Shown: in pieces, positions 25,211 to 38,900 of the stretch | Numbering within the stretch: position 1 is the stretch's first letter | Layout of the letters: every line of letters begins with the position of its first letter | Origin: Liolophura sinensis | Lineage: Eukaryota; Mollusca; Polyplacophora; Chitonida; Chitonidae | DNA: 64,000 nucleotides | Direction: 5' to 3' | Assembly (NCBI RefSeq): GCF_032854445.1 | Contig: NC_088295.1 | Coordinates: 50,455,385-50,519,384, forward strand | Program-made: the position numbers and the translations under genes | The notes under the pieces: generated by a model | Told to the model about the DNA's origin: nothing | Databases searched by the model: none | Seen by the model: the letters and a program-made list of their open reading frames with translations, nothing else

Positions 25211-25478
25211 GTGAGCAGTTTGAGGACAGGTCTGAGCAGTTTGAGGACAGGTCTGAGCAGTTTGAGGACAGGTCTGAGCAGTTTGAGGACAGGTCTGAGC
25301 AGTTTGACAACAGGTCTGAGCAGTTTGAGGACAGGCCTGAGCAGTTTGAGGACAGGTCTGAGCAGTTTGAGGACAGGTCTGAGCAGTTTGACAACAGGTG
25401 TAAGCATTTTTGACAACAGGTCTGAGCAGTTTGACAACAGGTCTAAGCAGTTTGACAACATGCAGGTCTGAGCAGTTT
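25211..25478. repeat. 21-bp minisatellite, about 12 copies
   Basis: The unit gagcagtttgaggacaggtc plus t repeats at 21 bp, with gaca-aca variants towards the right end. The 21-bp length keeps frames open on both strands. No splice sites or start support a gene. Confidence 0.95.
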
Positions 25479-27774
25479 TTTTGTATAAGTTTTTTTCAGC
25501 CTGTCATGTATTATTTTCAAATGCCTACATAGCTTTGTGTCGCATAAATATTACTAACTTTGATATCAAAGAACTGTAAGCAACCTGATTCATCTAACTG
25601 TGAAATGTGAGTGTCTTCAGAAATTTTGCTCAGTGATGTGTTCATCTGAGATGAGAAGGAGATTTAGGTGACAGTAATTACATGTATTTTGAAACGTCTG
25701 TTGGTGAATACCTAATCTACATGTTGGCTTACAGTTTTTGTCATTCTATTGACTAACAGATGAGCTGAAGCCCCTGGCCATCTTATCGGGATAGGAAATG
25801 AGTTGTTCTGGAATGTAATACCCAAATGACACTGGAGAAGTCTCCTCTGTGAAGCTTACGCTGTAGATAAGGCATTAGGGCCTGACAGGAGGTACACAGA
25901 GCTAATACAAAGCATTGCAATAGCCTGAGTCTTCATAACAATGGAAACAGTTAATTACAGTTTCACTCTTATCTACACAATCTACACAAACGGTCGGCTT
26001 TTAATAAGACCCGTACACTTATGCTAAGGACAACAGTGGATAAAACCTTGTTGCTTCTTCTCTATGCCTACAACTACAATTTCACTCAACCCTGCTACAG
26101 AAATGGTTGGCATTTAGAAAGACCTGTGGACATGTGGTTACAGGTAAAGGATCAACAGAATCCTGTTCTCATATTAAACTACTGATATTATAATATTTTT
26201 ACAATATTTGCCTTGCATGCAACCTCGCCTAGGAATATAATTCCAAAGATTAAAGCGATGTGAAGTTGCAAAGGCTCATTATTTCTGTTGTGGTAACGTC
26301 ATATCTCAACACTTGTTTATTGATATCTATCTATCATTTAACAAGGGCAGAATGCTACAAGATCAGCCTAGCTGGAATACCTGAAAATGTTGAAGGATTA
26401 CATCGTGACATACTTTCACACAAAGGCCTTTACCTGCCTAGATGTTCTGCTTCTTGAACTGGCACTCGGAGACCATGTGTTTGTAGATGGAAATAATGAC
26501 CTGATTTCTGACCATTAACATTCTTTAGACATTTGTTATAGGTTAGGACTGCGGTAATTGTTAATAACGCCTGTACAGATTCACTTCCTCTCATTCTAGA
26601 TGAATTGAGGGTCGGTATTGCTCCCATGCGATATCTTGACACGACACACTCATAACGCAGTAATCAGAAAATCAGAATCCTGTACAGAAGAAAGATCAGA
26701 TTCTTTTCAAAGCACATCAATCAGAATTTTGGTGTGACAGGCTTCTAAATAATCTGAAAATGATTCAATTCGTAGCAAGAATCTGCAGGTTGCTGATGCA
26801 GGGATAATTACAGCTTGCTTTGGACATATCAGCAAGAACCAGGCCAACAGGGAACATGGCCAACTTATCCCTGTAGGTGAATCAATCAAGGTTTCATGAA
26901 GGTCCCAAGGGATCAGTAAATTTACAGAATTTATATTGGATAGCCTGTACCTGCCATTTTGTCTATAGTCTATCTGGTGTAGACTTCACCCAAACTTGTA
27001 TTAGAGGTTTATACATGTACAGTGTACCTGCAGTTTGAGGATACATTGACATTGGCATGTCTCATTAAGAATGCATGATTTTGAACCCAGCATCCCAAAG
27101 AAGATTTGGAGAATGCTGAATAAACGGGTTAACTCTTGAAATGACCAGGTGCATGTATTATTGTAAAACCGGGAACTATGTTGTTAGAAGAAAAAGTAGA
27201 GATTTGCATTAAAGTTGCACAAGCTTTTCACGGAAAAGGACTGTATAACTACTTCAGTTGTAGTTTAGATATGCCACAACAGTTTGTCTTGCAATTCTGA
27301 AATTGAACACTGCCATTTTACACGCGTGATCGAGACTCAGTTTGGCCAAAGTATTGGTCTTGCAATGCCGATTGGTATCACAAACAAATTCAGACAGCGC
27401 GGCTCCTCCACCTATGTAAATCTGACAAATCATCAAACCAGATTAATGTCCAAGGTTCATGTCACCGTGAACCGTTGACACATGCATGAGGATTCTATGT
27501 CTAATACCTATGTCTATGTCTGACATATCATTCATGTGCGTGTCATATCTATGGGGCGATGCTCTAGTGAGGCAATACTATCTGTATGATAAATGATAAT
27601 GGAAGTTACGTGTCACCGTTTGAAGGATACATCAAGTGAGCTGGAAAGTAAAATCGAACCTCAATGAAACAATATTGATGCAATAAATCATTGTTGGAGT
27701 GCAAAGGGTTAACATACTTTGGGATATGGTAATTGACCTACTACCTGGAAATCTTCCTCTCATGACTTAGGTTA

Positions 27775-27975
27775 CATAATTTTCTGGGTTTTAAGAGTTC
27801 TGAAAATGTAGATCCAAGAAAGGTGAACATTTTGAGGTTTGTTTGGAAGGTAAGAGGATAGTGGATAAATGCAAAAGAATTTCAGCACCAAAGGTGTAGC
27901 ATTTTGTGATTTATTTTCCTCTAAAAATGCACTTTTTGGGGCAAATTTAACAGGCATTACAAACGTCCTCAAACT
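27775..27975 (+). repeat. Dispersed repeat family, copy 1
   Basis: Shares gaggtttgtttggaa, gcattttgtgatttattt and ctctaaaaatgcactttttg with copies at 28465-28640 and, inverted, 42940-43150. I recognise no coding sequence or element class. Confidence 0.6.
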
Positions 27976-28464
27976 ACTCCCATAAGAGATATTTGTCAGA
28001 AGGTGAGAACATCTGCAGAGTTATTGACCAAGTGACATGTGCGTCTGTGGAGGAATTCCTACCTTTGGCCAGTTAACTGACCACTGTCCACATGGTCAGT
28101 CAGCTTAGGCTTTATAGGTCCTGTAGGTGTGATAATGTCCACTCCAAGACTGTCTGGCTATGGACTTAACAATGCCAGCCTGGAATATCAGGATCATGAC
28201 AGCTATCCCTGTGGACAAATAAAGTGGTCAGAGCATAAAGCGGGTTTCCATCATGATTGTCAACTCGCATGCTGATAGGTTTGGCTGACAGTTACATTGT
28301 GACCAAAACCGCTGAAGCTTAAGTGGTTGATATGCAATTAACTCATACATGAAATCACTGGATCTGCGCACAAATGGTAAAAACTGCTAATGTCTTGGCC
28401 AAAAGTTTACAAAGATGGTCAGCAGGGAAAAGATGACATAACAAAAGATGTTTGGCGTAGAATT

Positions 28465-28640
28465 TTGTTCATGACTTTCTCATTTTCCTGATTCTGACTC
28501 AACTGTGTCGACCTTTGAAAGATGTCCCGATGTTTGTTTGGAAAATGTATGTTTCAACACCAAAAGTAATACATTATGACCTTTGGTTTCTTCTAAAAAT
28601 GCACTTTATGCCATGAGTTTGTAAAGCAAATACAGGTATT
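28465..28640 (+). repeat. Dispersed repeat family, copy 2
   Basis: gatgtttgtttggaaaatgt, caacaccaaaagtaatacat and ttctaaaaatgcactttatg parallel copy 1 in the same order. Confidence 0.55.
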
Positions 28641-30016
28641 TGGTTGAATCTCAGCCAAAAGTCAAAAACATTGTCTGGATTGGAATTGTTGTTAAAGCTT
28701 GTATGCGATCAGATTTTCTTAAATAAAGTATAGACTATATTTGGTTCATTGACATGCATGTGTCCTTTAATTTTGCTGACCATATTCCCGTACAATTCTT
28801 TTGACAACTCAGGATGTTCTCCATGTCATTTTTAGCTATGATCAACTTTGACATTTCGCCTGGAAAAGAAAAAAGTGGAAAACTTTGAAGAATATAAAAA
28901 TGCGCTTGGTTTAAATAATTTTGTGATCAGATGATGGTGTTTTACTTTTATTGTTGTTTTTTAACAAATGTGCACTTTTTCCATGTTTGCTGAAAAATGT
29001 CAAGAATTGCATGTTTTTAAAGTTGAGTGTTAAAAAGTCAATCTTGTAAGAGTGAAAACTGTTGCACTCTCATTAATGTGTTATCACTTATAACATAAGG
29101 CTTCGGCTCTCTGTCAGATGCTCTGATTCACGTCCTTGTTTACCACAATACTGGGGCTTGAATTATCTGGATTGGGTAGATAAAGATTCTGGACATGTTC
29201 TATAGGAGCCATTCAGGGCATATATACTGGTTTAACTTCCCATCACAAATCCCCAAATCTACTCTATCTTGTTGACGGATGTTGAGCTTACAGCCTTTTA
29301 GCATTGTAGATTAATGCGCCAAATGTGAGTCAGTGCATTCCTGATTGGACAGAAATATAAAGGTTTTTTTGTATTAAGTGAAATTGTTTAAATCTATTTA
29401 TTTAGTTAGTTATATGATTAAGAATGTATGCACTTAAATTACCTTATGCCTAGATGTATTCATGTTCAATGAATGATTTGAGCAAATTTCAGTACAAGTG
29501 TCTTACTTATTCATATTGGTATTGTTCGGTTCTCTACAAGTACTAGACATAAGTGTGACTACTCAGTGGGAAGTTCAATCACTACTAGTGATGAACAGAA
29601 CAACAAAAAACATTTTGTACATAATGAATAAGGCATGTACAAATTGTTTTTTGTCATTTTGTTGGTCACTAGCATTGTGAAGCCTATCCATGCTTGTATC
29701 TTCTCTTGAATCACTACTGTTGTAGAGTATTGAATTGCATATTTGAAGCCATGCAACTTAATAAAGACTTTTTGGAAACTCTTTTACTTGGGGGTTCAAA
29801 AAAACTCCAATAGTATAACCAGGCTTTTTAATAGGTTCCTGTTTGTGGAAATTAAGTTATAAATTTTTCATGTTTTAAATTCAAAATTTGTAGGACATGG
29901 ACTTGGTTTCTGGCAAACTCCTTGTGTATTCCTGTGTATTTTGATAAGCTCCATGATTCCTTTCATTGGAAAAATAGGAAATGTTATGTTATGTTGGATA
30001 TTATTGGCCTTTTTTG

Positions 30017-30283
30017 CTAAAAGATACTGTGTATAGTTTGGGGCTGTTTTTCTTCTTGTTCACGGTCATCCACCTTGAGCTGTTTTGATTCATTTCCCGC
30101 ACTCGTTGGAATCAGTTGCTGCAAACTGACGGGATCAACCACTTGATGGGGAGCCGGAGTATACGAATTGCGGTCGTAACTACGGTGATGAATAGGCATA
30201 GCATGGAGCCAGCGTGTTGCTCTATCAGGATCATTGTCCCCCATGACAGCCCGGATCTGTCTTTTTGGGGAGAAATATTGCAC
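30017..30283 (-). CDS. Unrecognised 88-codon open frame, minus strand
   Basis: The frame has balanced, polar composition (GDNDPDRATRWLHAMPIHHR, QLIPTSAGNESKQLKVDD, REQEEKQPQ) and CpG-rich codons in an AT-rich region, which suggests coding or constrained DNA. A possible acceptor tag lies just upstream of the first codons on that strand. No family recognised and no partner exon found. Confidence 0.25.
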   Translation of the reverse strand: MQYFSPKRQIRAVMGDNDPDRATRWLHAMPIHHRSYDRNSYTPAPHQVVDPVSLQQLIPTSAGNESKQLKVDDREQEEKQPQTIHSIF

Positions 30284-32423
30284 TAGCCTGATGAAGGAAG
30301 CATTCCTATGTATTCTGTAGTCTTTTCTGCGGAAGTTAGAATGGTCTCATGCATGTTAATACCTAGTCTGTTGTCGAGCAGTTTATTTTGTCTGTACGCA
30401 TATTGTTACTTTGATCATTGTTAAGACCTCTAGTCAAATCATCACTCTACATACATGTACGTGTATTCATAATGATTCTCTTCACACTATGTTTATCGGC
30501 TCATATTTTAATCTGCGCAGAAATAAAGATGCAAATTTGAGTCTTTCTGCAATTCCCTTAATTTCTCTTTCTCGTGAAAATGTTCATTTTGCCTTTGCTG
30601 TAGAGGATGTTGTGTATAGTGTGTATGTTATCAAATCTTGTTGTGGGTAGTTCTGTTGATAGTTTAATAATGATGAATGATTTCTGGCAAAAGTAGATTC
30701 TATTTGACATGAAGCAGCTTGAAACTCGGAACATTTTAATCGCTTGTTAAAATCGCTTAAAGACCCGTCACTCATTTTTACAGTTTTCTATGAATTTTGC
30801 CCAGTACCTAGTATGAAGAGGTGTGACCAATCACCTTTCTTTCAGTAATAAGCTTACTGTTACATTTGCATCTACTGGATTGTTACTGCAATCAGTTCAA
30901 ACTCTGATTTATTCAAATGTATCAGACCTCATTAGATTTAATCTGGCACTTGAGAGGAACATGTCAGTGTGATGCTCTCCTCAAGGCTGGCTGCATGGGG
31001 TGGTAATTTTAATAAAGCAAATTGTGCTGTGTTTGTCAGAGGCGTTGACAGGTTAATGTAGCTCACAGGCTCAGCAAATTAATTCATTATGACAACGACT
31101 TTTTGGAAGCCAGAAGAAAAATTAGTGAATTCATCACAGTTGAGTCATGTTTGTGTGTATAGGCATTTTAATTTGCTTATTCCTTTAACTTGTTTTTGTT
31201 TTTCATAGTTGCACAGTTTATGTTTTAGTTTTGCTTATTTTTTATATGCTTTACAACTCAAGAAATCAAGAGTCGTATAATTGAAAAATTCCAATTGTAA
31301 CTGACAAACTTAAAGACAGGTTGTCCTCATTCTCAGCAAGGCTGTCAGCTTACATGTAATTAGCCACATGCATGTGAACGAGGGCTCATTGTAAGAGTGC
31401 ATTTTTGGGTGACCTTTTGCAGTATACATGCTGTTTTGTTATTTATTTGACAGCAGACGACATTTTTAAACTGTATTAGATGTATGGCAGGGTATCATCT
31501 CATGATATTATTTGTAGAACTGTGTGATGTAACAAAAAAGGGGTCACAGACCAATCAGATACATGGAAAAAAAAAATAAAAAATTAACTTAAGTTGATTA
31601 GATTACAGTCTGTTGTTATATTTGGTGAAGATAAAAGTTTTCAATCATCATTTATCCAGTTTGGATGCATACAATAAGTGTCATAAACATTACGCACATT
31701 AGCACGTTGAAATTGAAGAATTAAAGCATTCCATGGAGCCAGTAACTCAAGCCTTGCACAAACCTGCTGGTGGGAATATTTTTCAATTAATTTGTCAACA
31801 CCTTGGGGCTATATGTCAGGGCTATAACCTGACTCTACAGTACAGCTATTGGTGTGCAAGAATTTCACAGCTAGATCTGTTTACAGATACATGACCCTGT
31901 CAAATATTATCTCTCATTTCTGACTGAGACCTGTTTGGTATTGGAGTGGTTTAAAAGAATTCTAAAGGGAGCTGTAAATATCCATGGATTCATTAATGTC
32001 CCCTTGACAAAATGAATATGTTTTGGTATCATTATGAAGACTGAAATAAAAACCAGTGAAAAATAATAGACTGGGTGGGTATTCAAACCAGGTTTTATTA
32101 TATTTATTTTATTTCTTTGATTGGTGAAGGGCTGGAATTCTGAAGTGACCTAGTCCAGAACGATCAAGCTAATCTGAGAGTGGCAAACAACGTTAAACAA
32201 ACCTTATCTGTCTGCCTTACCCTGTCACCTTACCTAAAATTATACCACTTGATCTTAATTTGATTACATGTGCTTTGATTGAAAATAAAGGGAATAACTG
32301 TGTTATACAGTTATCTAGGATAGTTTGCTTACTACATGTACATCGATATCCCCTGTCAACAAACTGATATTTGTTCAAAGCTGTGTTATGCTTAATTAGT
32401 GGTTATATTGAGCAGGTTATGGT

Positions 32424-32898
32424 GTTTTTTCAGTGTATTACTGGTTGCGTGTTGGGAGTTTGTGATATACAGGTGACGTCTTTGTTTCTTTTCAGTGTAT
32501 TACTGGTTGTGTGTTGTAAATGTGTGTTATACAGCTTTTTGTGTTTTCACTTTGTTTTCAGTGTGTTACTGGTTGTGTGGTGTAAATGTGTGTTATACAG
32601 CTTTTTGTGTTTTTTTTTTTGGTGTTTTCAGTGTGTTACTGGTTGCGTGGCATAAATGTGTGTCATACAGCTTTTTGTGTTATTCTGTGTTTTCAGTGTG
32701 CTACTGGTTGTGTGGTGCAAATATGTGTTATATAGGTTTTTGTGTTTTTCTGTGCTTTCAGTGTGCTACGGGCTCTGTGTTGTAGGTATGCAATAAGTTC
32801 TTTACACAGGTGATGTTTTCTGTCTTTTTCAGTGTGTTACTGTTTGTGTGATGTAAATATGTGTTTTACAGCTTTTTGTGTTTTTTCTGTCTTTTCAG
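32424..32898 (+). repeat. Decoy 3' splice-site array fused to ROS1 exon 1
   Basis: There are eight tandem units of 62-71 bp. Each contains a pyrimidine tract, cag, and a copy of the first ~24 nt of exon 1 (tgtgttactggttgtg and variants). AG ends fall at 32433, 32495, 32561, 32631, 32696, 32761, 32832 and 32898; only the last leads into the full exon. Read in the exon frame, the better-conserved decoys run into a taa after about seven codons. The unit also carries gtgttatacagctttttgtg from the intron. Confidence 0.9.
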
Positions 32899-32958
32899 TG
32901 TGTTACTGGTTGTGGGGTGTACAGAGAAGCCATACAGCTGGGCTGCAATTCACAGTGT
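32899..32958 (+). CDS. ROS1: ROS1 exon 1 (first identified), Cys-rich N-terminus
   Basis: This 60-nt exon is phase 0 at both ends. The acceptor is tctgtcttttcag and the donor is gtaagt. It encodes CVTGCGV...QLGCNSQC, whose C-x3-C and following Gln-Leu resemble the N-terminal Cys-rich segment of ROS1. Its acceptor and first ~24 nt are the last unit of an upstream tandem array carrying seven decoy copies of the same acceptor. At least one upstream exon with a signal peptide must exist but was not found. Confidence 0.75.
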
Positions 32959-35900
32959 GTAAGTATAAAACAGCTGATTTATATGATTTTGGGGCCTATA
33001 GGAATACACAGGTAAGGACAGATGATAACGATACTAGTATCAGCATTGAAATCTGGATAATAATTAAAGGGTCGTTATCCATGAGTGATTGATTTGTTCT
33101 GTTAAGAACAAGTGTGGCCCGCGTGAGAGGGTAGACCTGTTAGGTTTATAGTAGACCAGTCCTAAATAAATTGTCTACCTCCAGTTAGTCTACAGGTACG
33201 AACACTAAATTGATAGATATAACCTTTGCTTAGTTTATTTCTTCTAACAAATAGTGACAATAAAACTAAAAAAGGAATAATGTGTTGAAAGTTTCAGATA
33301 ATATTGCACTCTCATTAAAAAAAAACAAAAAAAAACTGGTGTATATTAGGCACAAAATAAAATTGGCAATAGATTTCAACCAATTAATGACACCAAATGT
33401 TGCCTTTTTTTAAAAAAAAATAGCAAGTTGTGAGTACATATATTTTTTTGTTAGTCAAGCCCTCCAGTTAAAGTAACTGCTTTTACTACACTGTAGCTCT
33501 CTAGTGGCAGAATCGACATCATATGACTGAAAAATTGTTAAGTACGACGTTAAACCCCAAGCACTCAATCACTCAATCACTCACTCTAGTGGCAGAACTA
33601 TTCAGTTTAAGAAAATGTTCTTCTGTTTCGTGTGACATCCTTCCTTATTGCTTGAGGCAGCTGAGGGAGACATCATTATCCTTGTGGACAAAATTCCCAT
33701 CTTGTCATTTGTCAGTGATTCCGATGCTTAGCCACATTATTGATTGTCAGTTAATTTTTTCTGATACCATTTATTTCATCCTTGGAGCATTGCTGTCATT
33801 AAGCACTTCATTGTAGGCCTTCAGAGACTATGCTCCTGTTATTTTATCACAACAAGTGGCGCTAAAAATTTGATATCTCAGTTATTGCAGATTTAAATTA
33901 TCACTCATGAGATTAAATAAACTTCAGTTGAAGAAATGCTGCTTTATACTGACTGGTGCTCACTGTGTTTGTCATTATTGAACAGTAATTAGCCCATGAG
34001 TCATTTGTACAATTTGCTGGCAGATTATCCCAAATACGACTGGAAAGGAAGCCAGTATATGTATTCAAAAAAAGAAAAAAAAAAAGAAAAAAACTACCAT
34101 GACATGATTTTCTCCCGATAACCCACTTCTACCCCAATGAGAATTCACCGATCACCAACTAGCATTTTTTTTAGAACATTTAAAAATATACAGTATCAAA
34201 ACCTGCTTGCTTATTAAAACATTTCCAACATACAACAGATAATTAAGTGTCAGTGTATACACGTGTCTTAAAGTACCTGTGTACTAGTATATTATTTTTG
34301 ATAACAGTCACAACAAGAAATCTTGTTTTTTTAAAAATCACTGAGTGATAGTAATTCTGTTTATGCTCATGACAGTTGATAAGGGTGACCTGTTTAAACT
34401 CTTCACTAACTGCGCCAGGTTAACAAAAGGTTATTGTCAACCTGTGCTGAGAACATTCGGTAAACCACTGGACAGTTTGTTTGAATGTGAAGAAAAGGGT
34501 TTTACACAAATACAAAATTGAGGAGCTCTGAATTCAAATGTACGTGTAAGATGGAGAGGATTTTCCACGTCTTATTTGCCTCTAGTTCTTTTTTGTTTTT
34601 CTTTATTTTTTTGTTACAGCCTCGTCATGAATGTCCAATGTTAAGGAGTAGAGTTTAAGAAAAGATTTCGGTGAGAACTTGCTTTGACTAGGGAGTTAGC
34701 GAAGGAAGATCTTCTTGTGGGATTTAAGTCTGTGGCATGGCATAGAGTTGTGGGCAGAGATTTGACAACAGGCACAATCCTAGCCCCAATAGTTTGTTCC
34801 CAGGCCTTAGAGGGACCAGGCGGTCGGCAAAGCTTTGAATTATTGATATTAGTGTTTGGGCAGGTAGTAGCGTACTGGAGCAGTAGTGTAGCGGTCACAA
34901 TAATCAGGCTGCTTAGGCTCGTCCCGGCTCCAGAAGGGTGAAGCAGCCCTGACTCGTCGATATCATCAGAGAGGATGGCACTTCATCTTATCCACTTATT
35001 GGAAAGCTGTTGTTAACGGGGGCGCAAAACTGGCAATGGAGGGGGTTAGGCTATTGGGAACAACTGCACAGAGAGGGGTGGGGTTTTTCGGGAGGTGGAT
35101 AGACAGTAAGCATTATCAGGCCTTTTATGTCCATGAGCATTTCCATTATGATTAATTCATTGTGAAGAAACAAATCATTTATTTCATCTGATTGATGTGA
35201 GTGTTATAGCTGGGTGGAGTGAAAAGGGGTGAGGATGGGGTCTAGGGGGTGAGGATGGGGTCTAGGGAAAAAGCAGACGAGAGGCCTCACGGGTATATGG
35301 ACCGCTCTATTCTCCATGCATATGCAATTCTGTACCCTACAGTATCTCTTAATTAGTTTAGTGGCCATATTAATTTTTGTAAATGTGATTAAGCGATTCA
35401 CCAAACAGTATCACACTTCAAAGAACTGAAACACTTTTTTTTGTTAAAAAAAAAAGTCTCATTAGCTTAATAATCTGAAATAATAATCGCCAAGAAAGTC
35501 ATTCGATTTGAAAGCTAATTATTTTATTAAATACCGATATCTAGAGCTATTAAAGAGGCATTAGTTATTATGTACTTTACATGTACATACTATTTACAAG
35601 ATTTGGAACAACAAATAGAGAAAAGATTCCAGTATAAAACATTATTGATTGCTTTATTGTTTAGTGCCTGATAGCTCTTCATTGGATATCTATCATATGC
35701 CTTCACTGGGAAAGCATTTCTTATGTAACATACATATATCATTTTACAATTTTCTTCTCTCGTTTTTGTACAGATTTGCAATGAATGGATAAAAATCTTT
35801 GTAATGATAAACTAAGGTTGTTTCTGCAAATGTTTGCCTATGATCAAGAAAGTCACGAAGAAATATTCATAAATACATTATGATCTGTGCTTATCTTCTT

Positions 35901-38900
35901 GGAATGAGAGGCTCAAAGCACTCCGGGAAGGAAGTCAATTTTCACGGCTGCCTGAATAGGTCAAGTCAGGAGCCATTTATTTGAGTTAAGTGGAAATAAT
36001 TAGAGAGCAGACGGAGGGATTTGTAGGGAACTGCCGGGGTGGAGCTAATTGAATGAAGGCATTTGTGACCAGTTAGTTGTGGGCCAATGGCTTAGGGCCA
36101 AGGGGAGGGCTCACACAACCTGTGCTGGACAATTATTATATTATTACACCGAGTGGAAAAGAGATCCTTTAACTCTTACTGTGCTGAAATATGAGCTTAG
36201 GCCGTCCAGCCGTACCAATTTTTGTCAAGCAATCAATAGACATTGAAGCTCCCATCCATCACTGTACATAGAGGGAAGATGTAAAATGTATTGATATTGT
36301 CCTCTTTTTACTTTAAGATTTAAAGTTATAATTGTTTTTGTTTTTTTGTTTTTTTTTGAAATGATTATTCACTTGTGAGATAACATGACATTACAACTAT
36401 ATGGACAGAGACAGCAGGAAACAAAGATATGAGCAGTAAGCAGTAATATGAGCAGTAATACATGAGCAGTAAGCAGTAATTTGAGCAGTTAGCAGTAATA
36501 TGAGCAGTAATACATGAGCAGTAAGCAGTAATTCATGAGCAGTAAGCAGTAATATGAGCAGCAAGACATGAGCAGTAATATGAGCAATAATACATGAGCA
36601 GTAAGCAGTAATATGAGCCGTAATACATGAGCAGTAAGCAGTAATATGAGCCGTAATACATGAGCAGTAAGCAGTAATATGAGCAGTAATACATGAGCAG
36701 TAAGCAGTAATATGAGCAGCAAGATATGAGCAGTAATATGAGCAATAATACATGAGCAGTAAGCAGTAATATGAGCAATAATACATGAGCAGTAAGCAGT
36801 AATATGAGCAGTAGTACATGAGAAGTAAGCAGTAATATGAGCAGTAAGACATGAGCAGTAATACATGAAAAATAAGTACACTGGTGGGATTGTGCACATG
36901 CATTTGTTAACATGCCATTTCCTTCTTTTTCTGACCACATCGGAGAATGCCTGCACAACACAATGTTACAGAAGGGTCTATGTTTATTTCATGTGTGTAA
37001 ACATTATAATCATATTCTTTCTTACAAAGATTGTGCACCAGAAATTTCTGTTATGGCATTTATACAAAAATCTGTGAAAATGAAAAAAAAAAAACATGCT
37101 GTGATCACCCAAAGTTGACTTATTTCAATCAGCCGGCTTTCTCCAGACCACCTATGTATATACCTGACAACCATCATATAAATGGACAAATTTTGATATG
37201 TGACCAATTTGTAAATAAATAAATAAATTTCAGCCTGTCCTAGATTTGTCAAATTGTTACAAGTCTGTATGTTGTATTAAATCAGCTTCTGTACATAGCC
37301 CCCCACCCCCCATACTTTTAACTTTACAACTTAAGTATGTAAAGCTTTAAAACTCATTATTTGAGCATTGATACTTTCATATTCCAAAACCATCTCTGCT
37401 AAATGGGGCATTGTTGGACTGGTTTGATTGATGTGACCTAAACTTCCCCTGGAACTGAGCCTGAATTATTCTTTTTTCTTTCAGTCAAACAAGACTTCTC
37501 GTGGGAATGCCGCCTCCATTGAGGTAAATATCAGGCTGGACAAGGTTGAGGCTCTTCCTGATGTCATTGTTGCTTTTTATTAGGTTGCTTGTACAAAGTA
37601 CCACATACATGTAGCTAGTGTTATACATGTATGCCCCAAACATCGGCATCAGTGTCCAAGAACAGCGGAAGCAATGTTAAGGGTGATATCTTACAAAATA
37701 CTACATGTATTGAGCTCAGATTTTTTATGCATGCGAAACACAGTAGTACAAGGGGCATGTTCCATCAGTCATGCCTGATGTGCATGTTAATAACCATAAT
37801 CTACAAAATTCCTCACCTTCATGTCTCTTTTGTGTATTAGAAAGCATGCTGAAGTAAAATGTTAGGTCCACTTTGGATATGTTTACACTTTCATATGTTT
37901 ATTAAGATGTAAGTCTAGTGTTAACTTTATTCAGGGCTGAATTTGATTTAGTGTTAGCATAACATCAGCATTAAGATATGTGTTCACCCACATGTATGTA
38001 GACTGTCACACCATCAAAACGCATATTATGGAAAACAGTGGAGCTTTTGTATAATTCAGGCAAAAAATAAAATATCAAGACAAACATAACATTTGTTAGC
38101 AGTAAAGACGTGTTCTGATCAGGGTAATATTCCTCTGTAGTTTCTCAGCTGATAATAAACGCCTTTCAGTTCAATGGTTGTTTTCATTTCTGCATTGTCA
38201 AAGTGTTTGAGTACACATGTACCTGTATGCACATTGCTTGGCTCCACCCATAGACCTGTATGCACATTGCTGGGCTCCACCCATACACCTGTATGCACAT
38301 TGCTGGGCTCCACCCATACACTTGTATACACATTGCTGGGCTCCACCCATACACCTGTATGCACATTGCTGGGCTCCACCCATACACCTGTATGCACATT
38401 GCTGGGCTCCACCCATACACCTGTATGCACATTGCTGGGCTCCACCCATACACCTGTATGCGCATTGCTGGGTTCCACCCATACACCTGTATGCACATTG
38501 CTTGGCTCCACCCATACACCTGTATGCACATTGTTTGGCTCCACCCATATACCTGTATGCACATTGCTTGGCTCCACCCATATACCTGTAGGCACATTGC
38601 TTGGCTCCACCCATATACCTGTATGCACATTGCTTGGCTCCACCCATGTACTTGTATGCACATTGCTTGGCTCCACCCATATACCTGTATGCACATTGCT
38701 TGGCTCCACCCACAACTGACAGCCATCATCCAAGAGAGATAACAATCCAATAAAAAATAAAAAATCCAATAATAAATTAAGATTTCAGCATGGTATATGT
38801 ATATCAACTTGCAACACACCGGTTCACAACTGACCTCTGAATGAGACGGAGCAAACTTCAGGATTGGTGTTGTATGTACTGTACACTTTAATAGTGCCCA

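Larger units (their letters stand above)
25479..32423. other. No supported gene; possible 5' flank or intron of ROS1
   Basis: Unique AT-rich DNA with two copies of a dispersed repeat (27.8 and 28.5 kb) and the unassigned minus-strand frame at 30.0 kb. The missing ROS1 signal-peptide exon could lie here or further left. I found no convincing candidate. Confidence 0.45.

Noticed and set aside
25123-25471. Leucine-repeat-like frames on both strands
   Set aside because: The 21-bp minisatellite gives a seven-residue periodic translation on either strand. It is not a leucine-rich repeat protein.
26260-26457. Signal-peptide-like frame (KLQRLIISVVVTSYL...) as the missing first ROS1 exon
   Set aside because: The frame begins with gtg, not atg. 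The only nearby donor (gtaacg) would leave about 11 residues, too short for a signal peptide.
32371-32785. Plus-strand frames with repeated CYWLCGVN / VTGCV peptides read as a Cys-rich repeat protein
   Set aside because: These are read-throughs of the decoy acceptor array. Each unit has in-frame stops in the exon frame and contains intronic pyrimidine tracts.
36397-36961. Minus-strand frames of 140-168 codons with hydrophobic repeats
   Set aside because: Repeat translation of the agcagtaa array. The apparent membrane character is an artefact of the unit.
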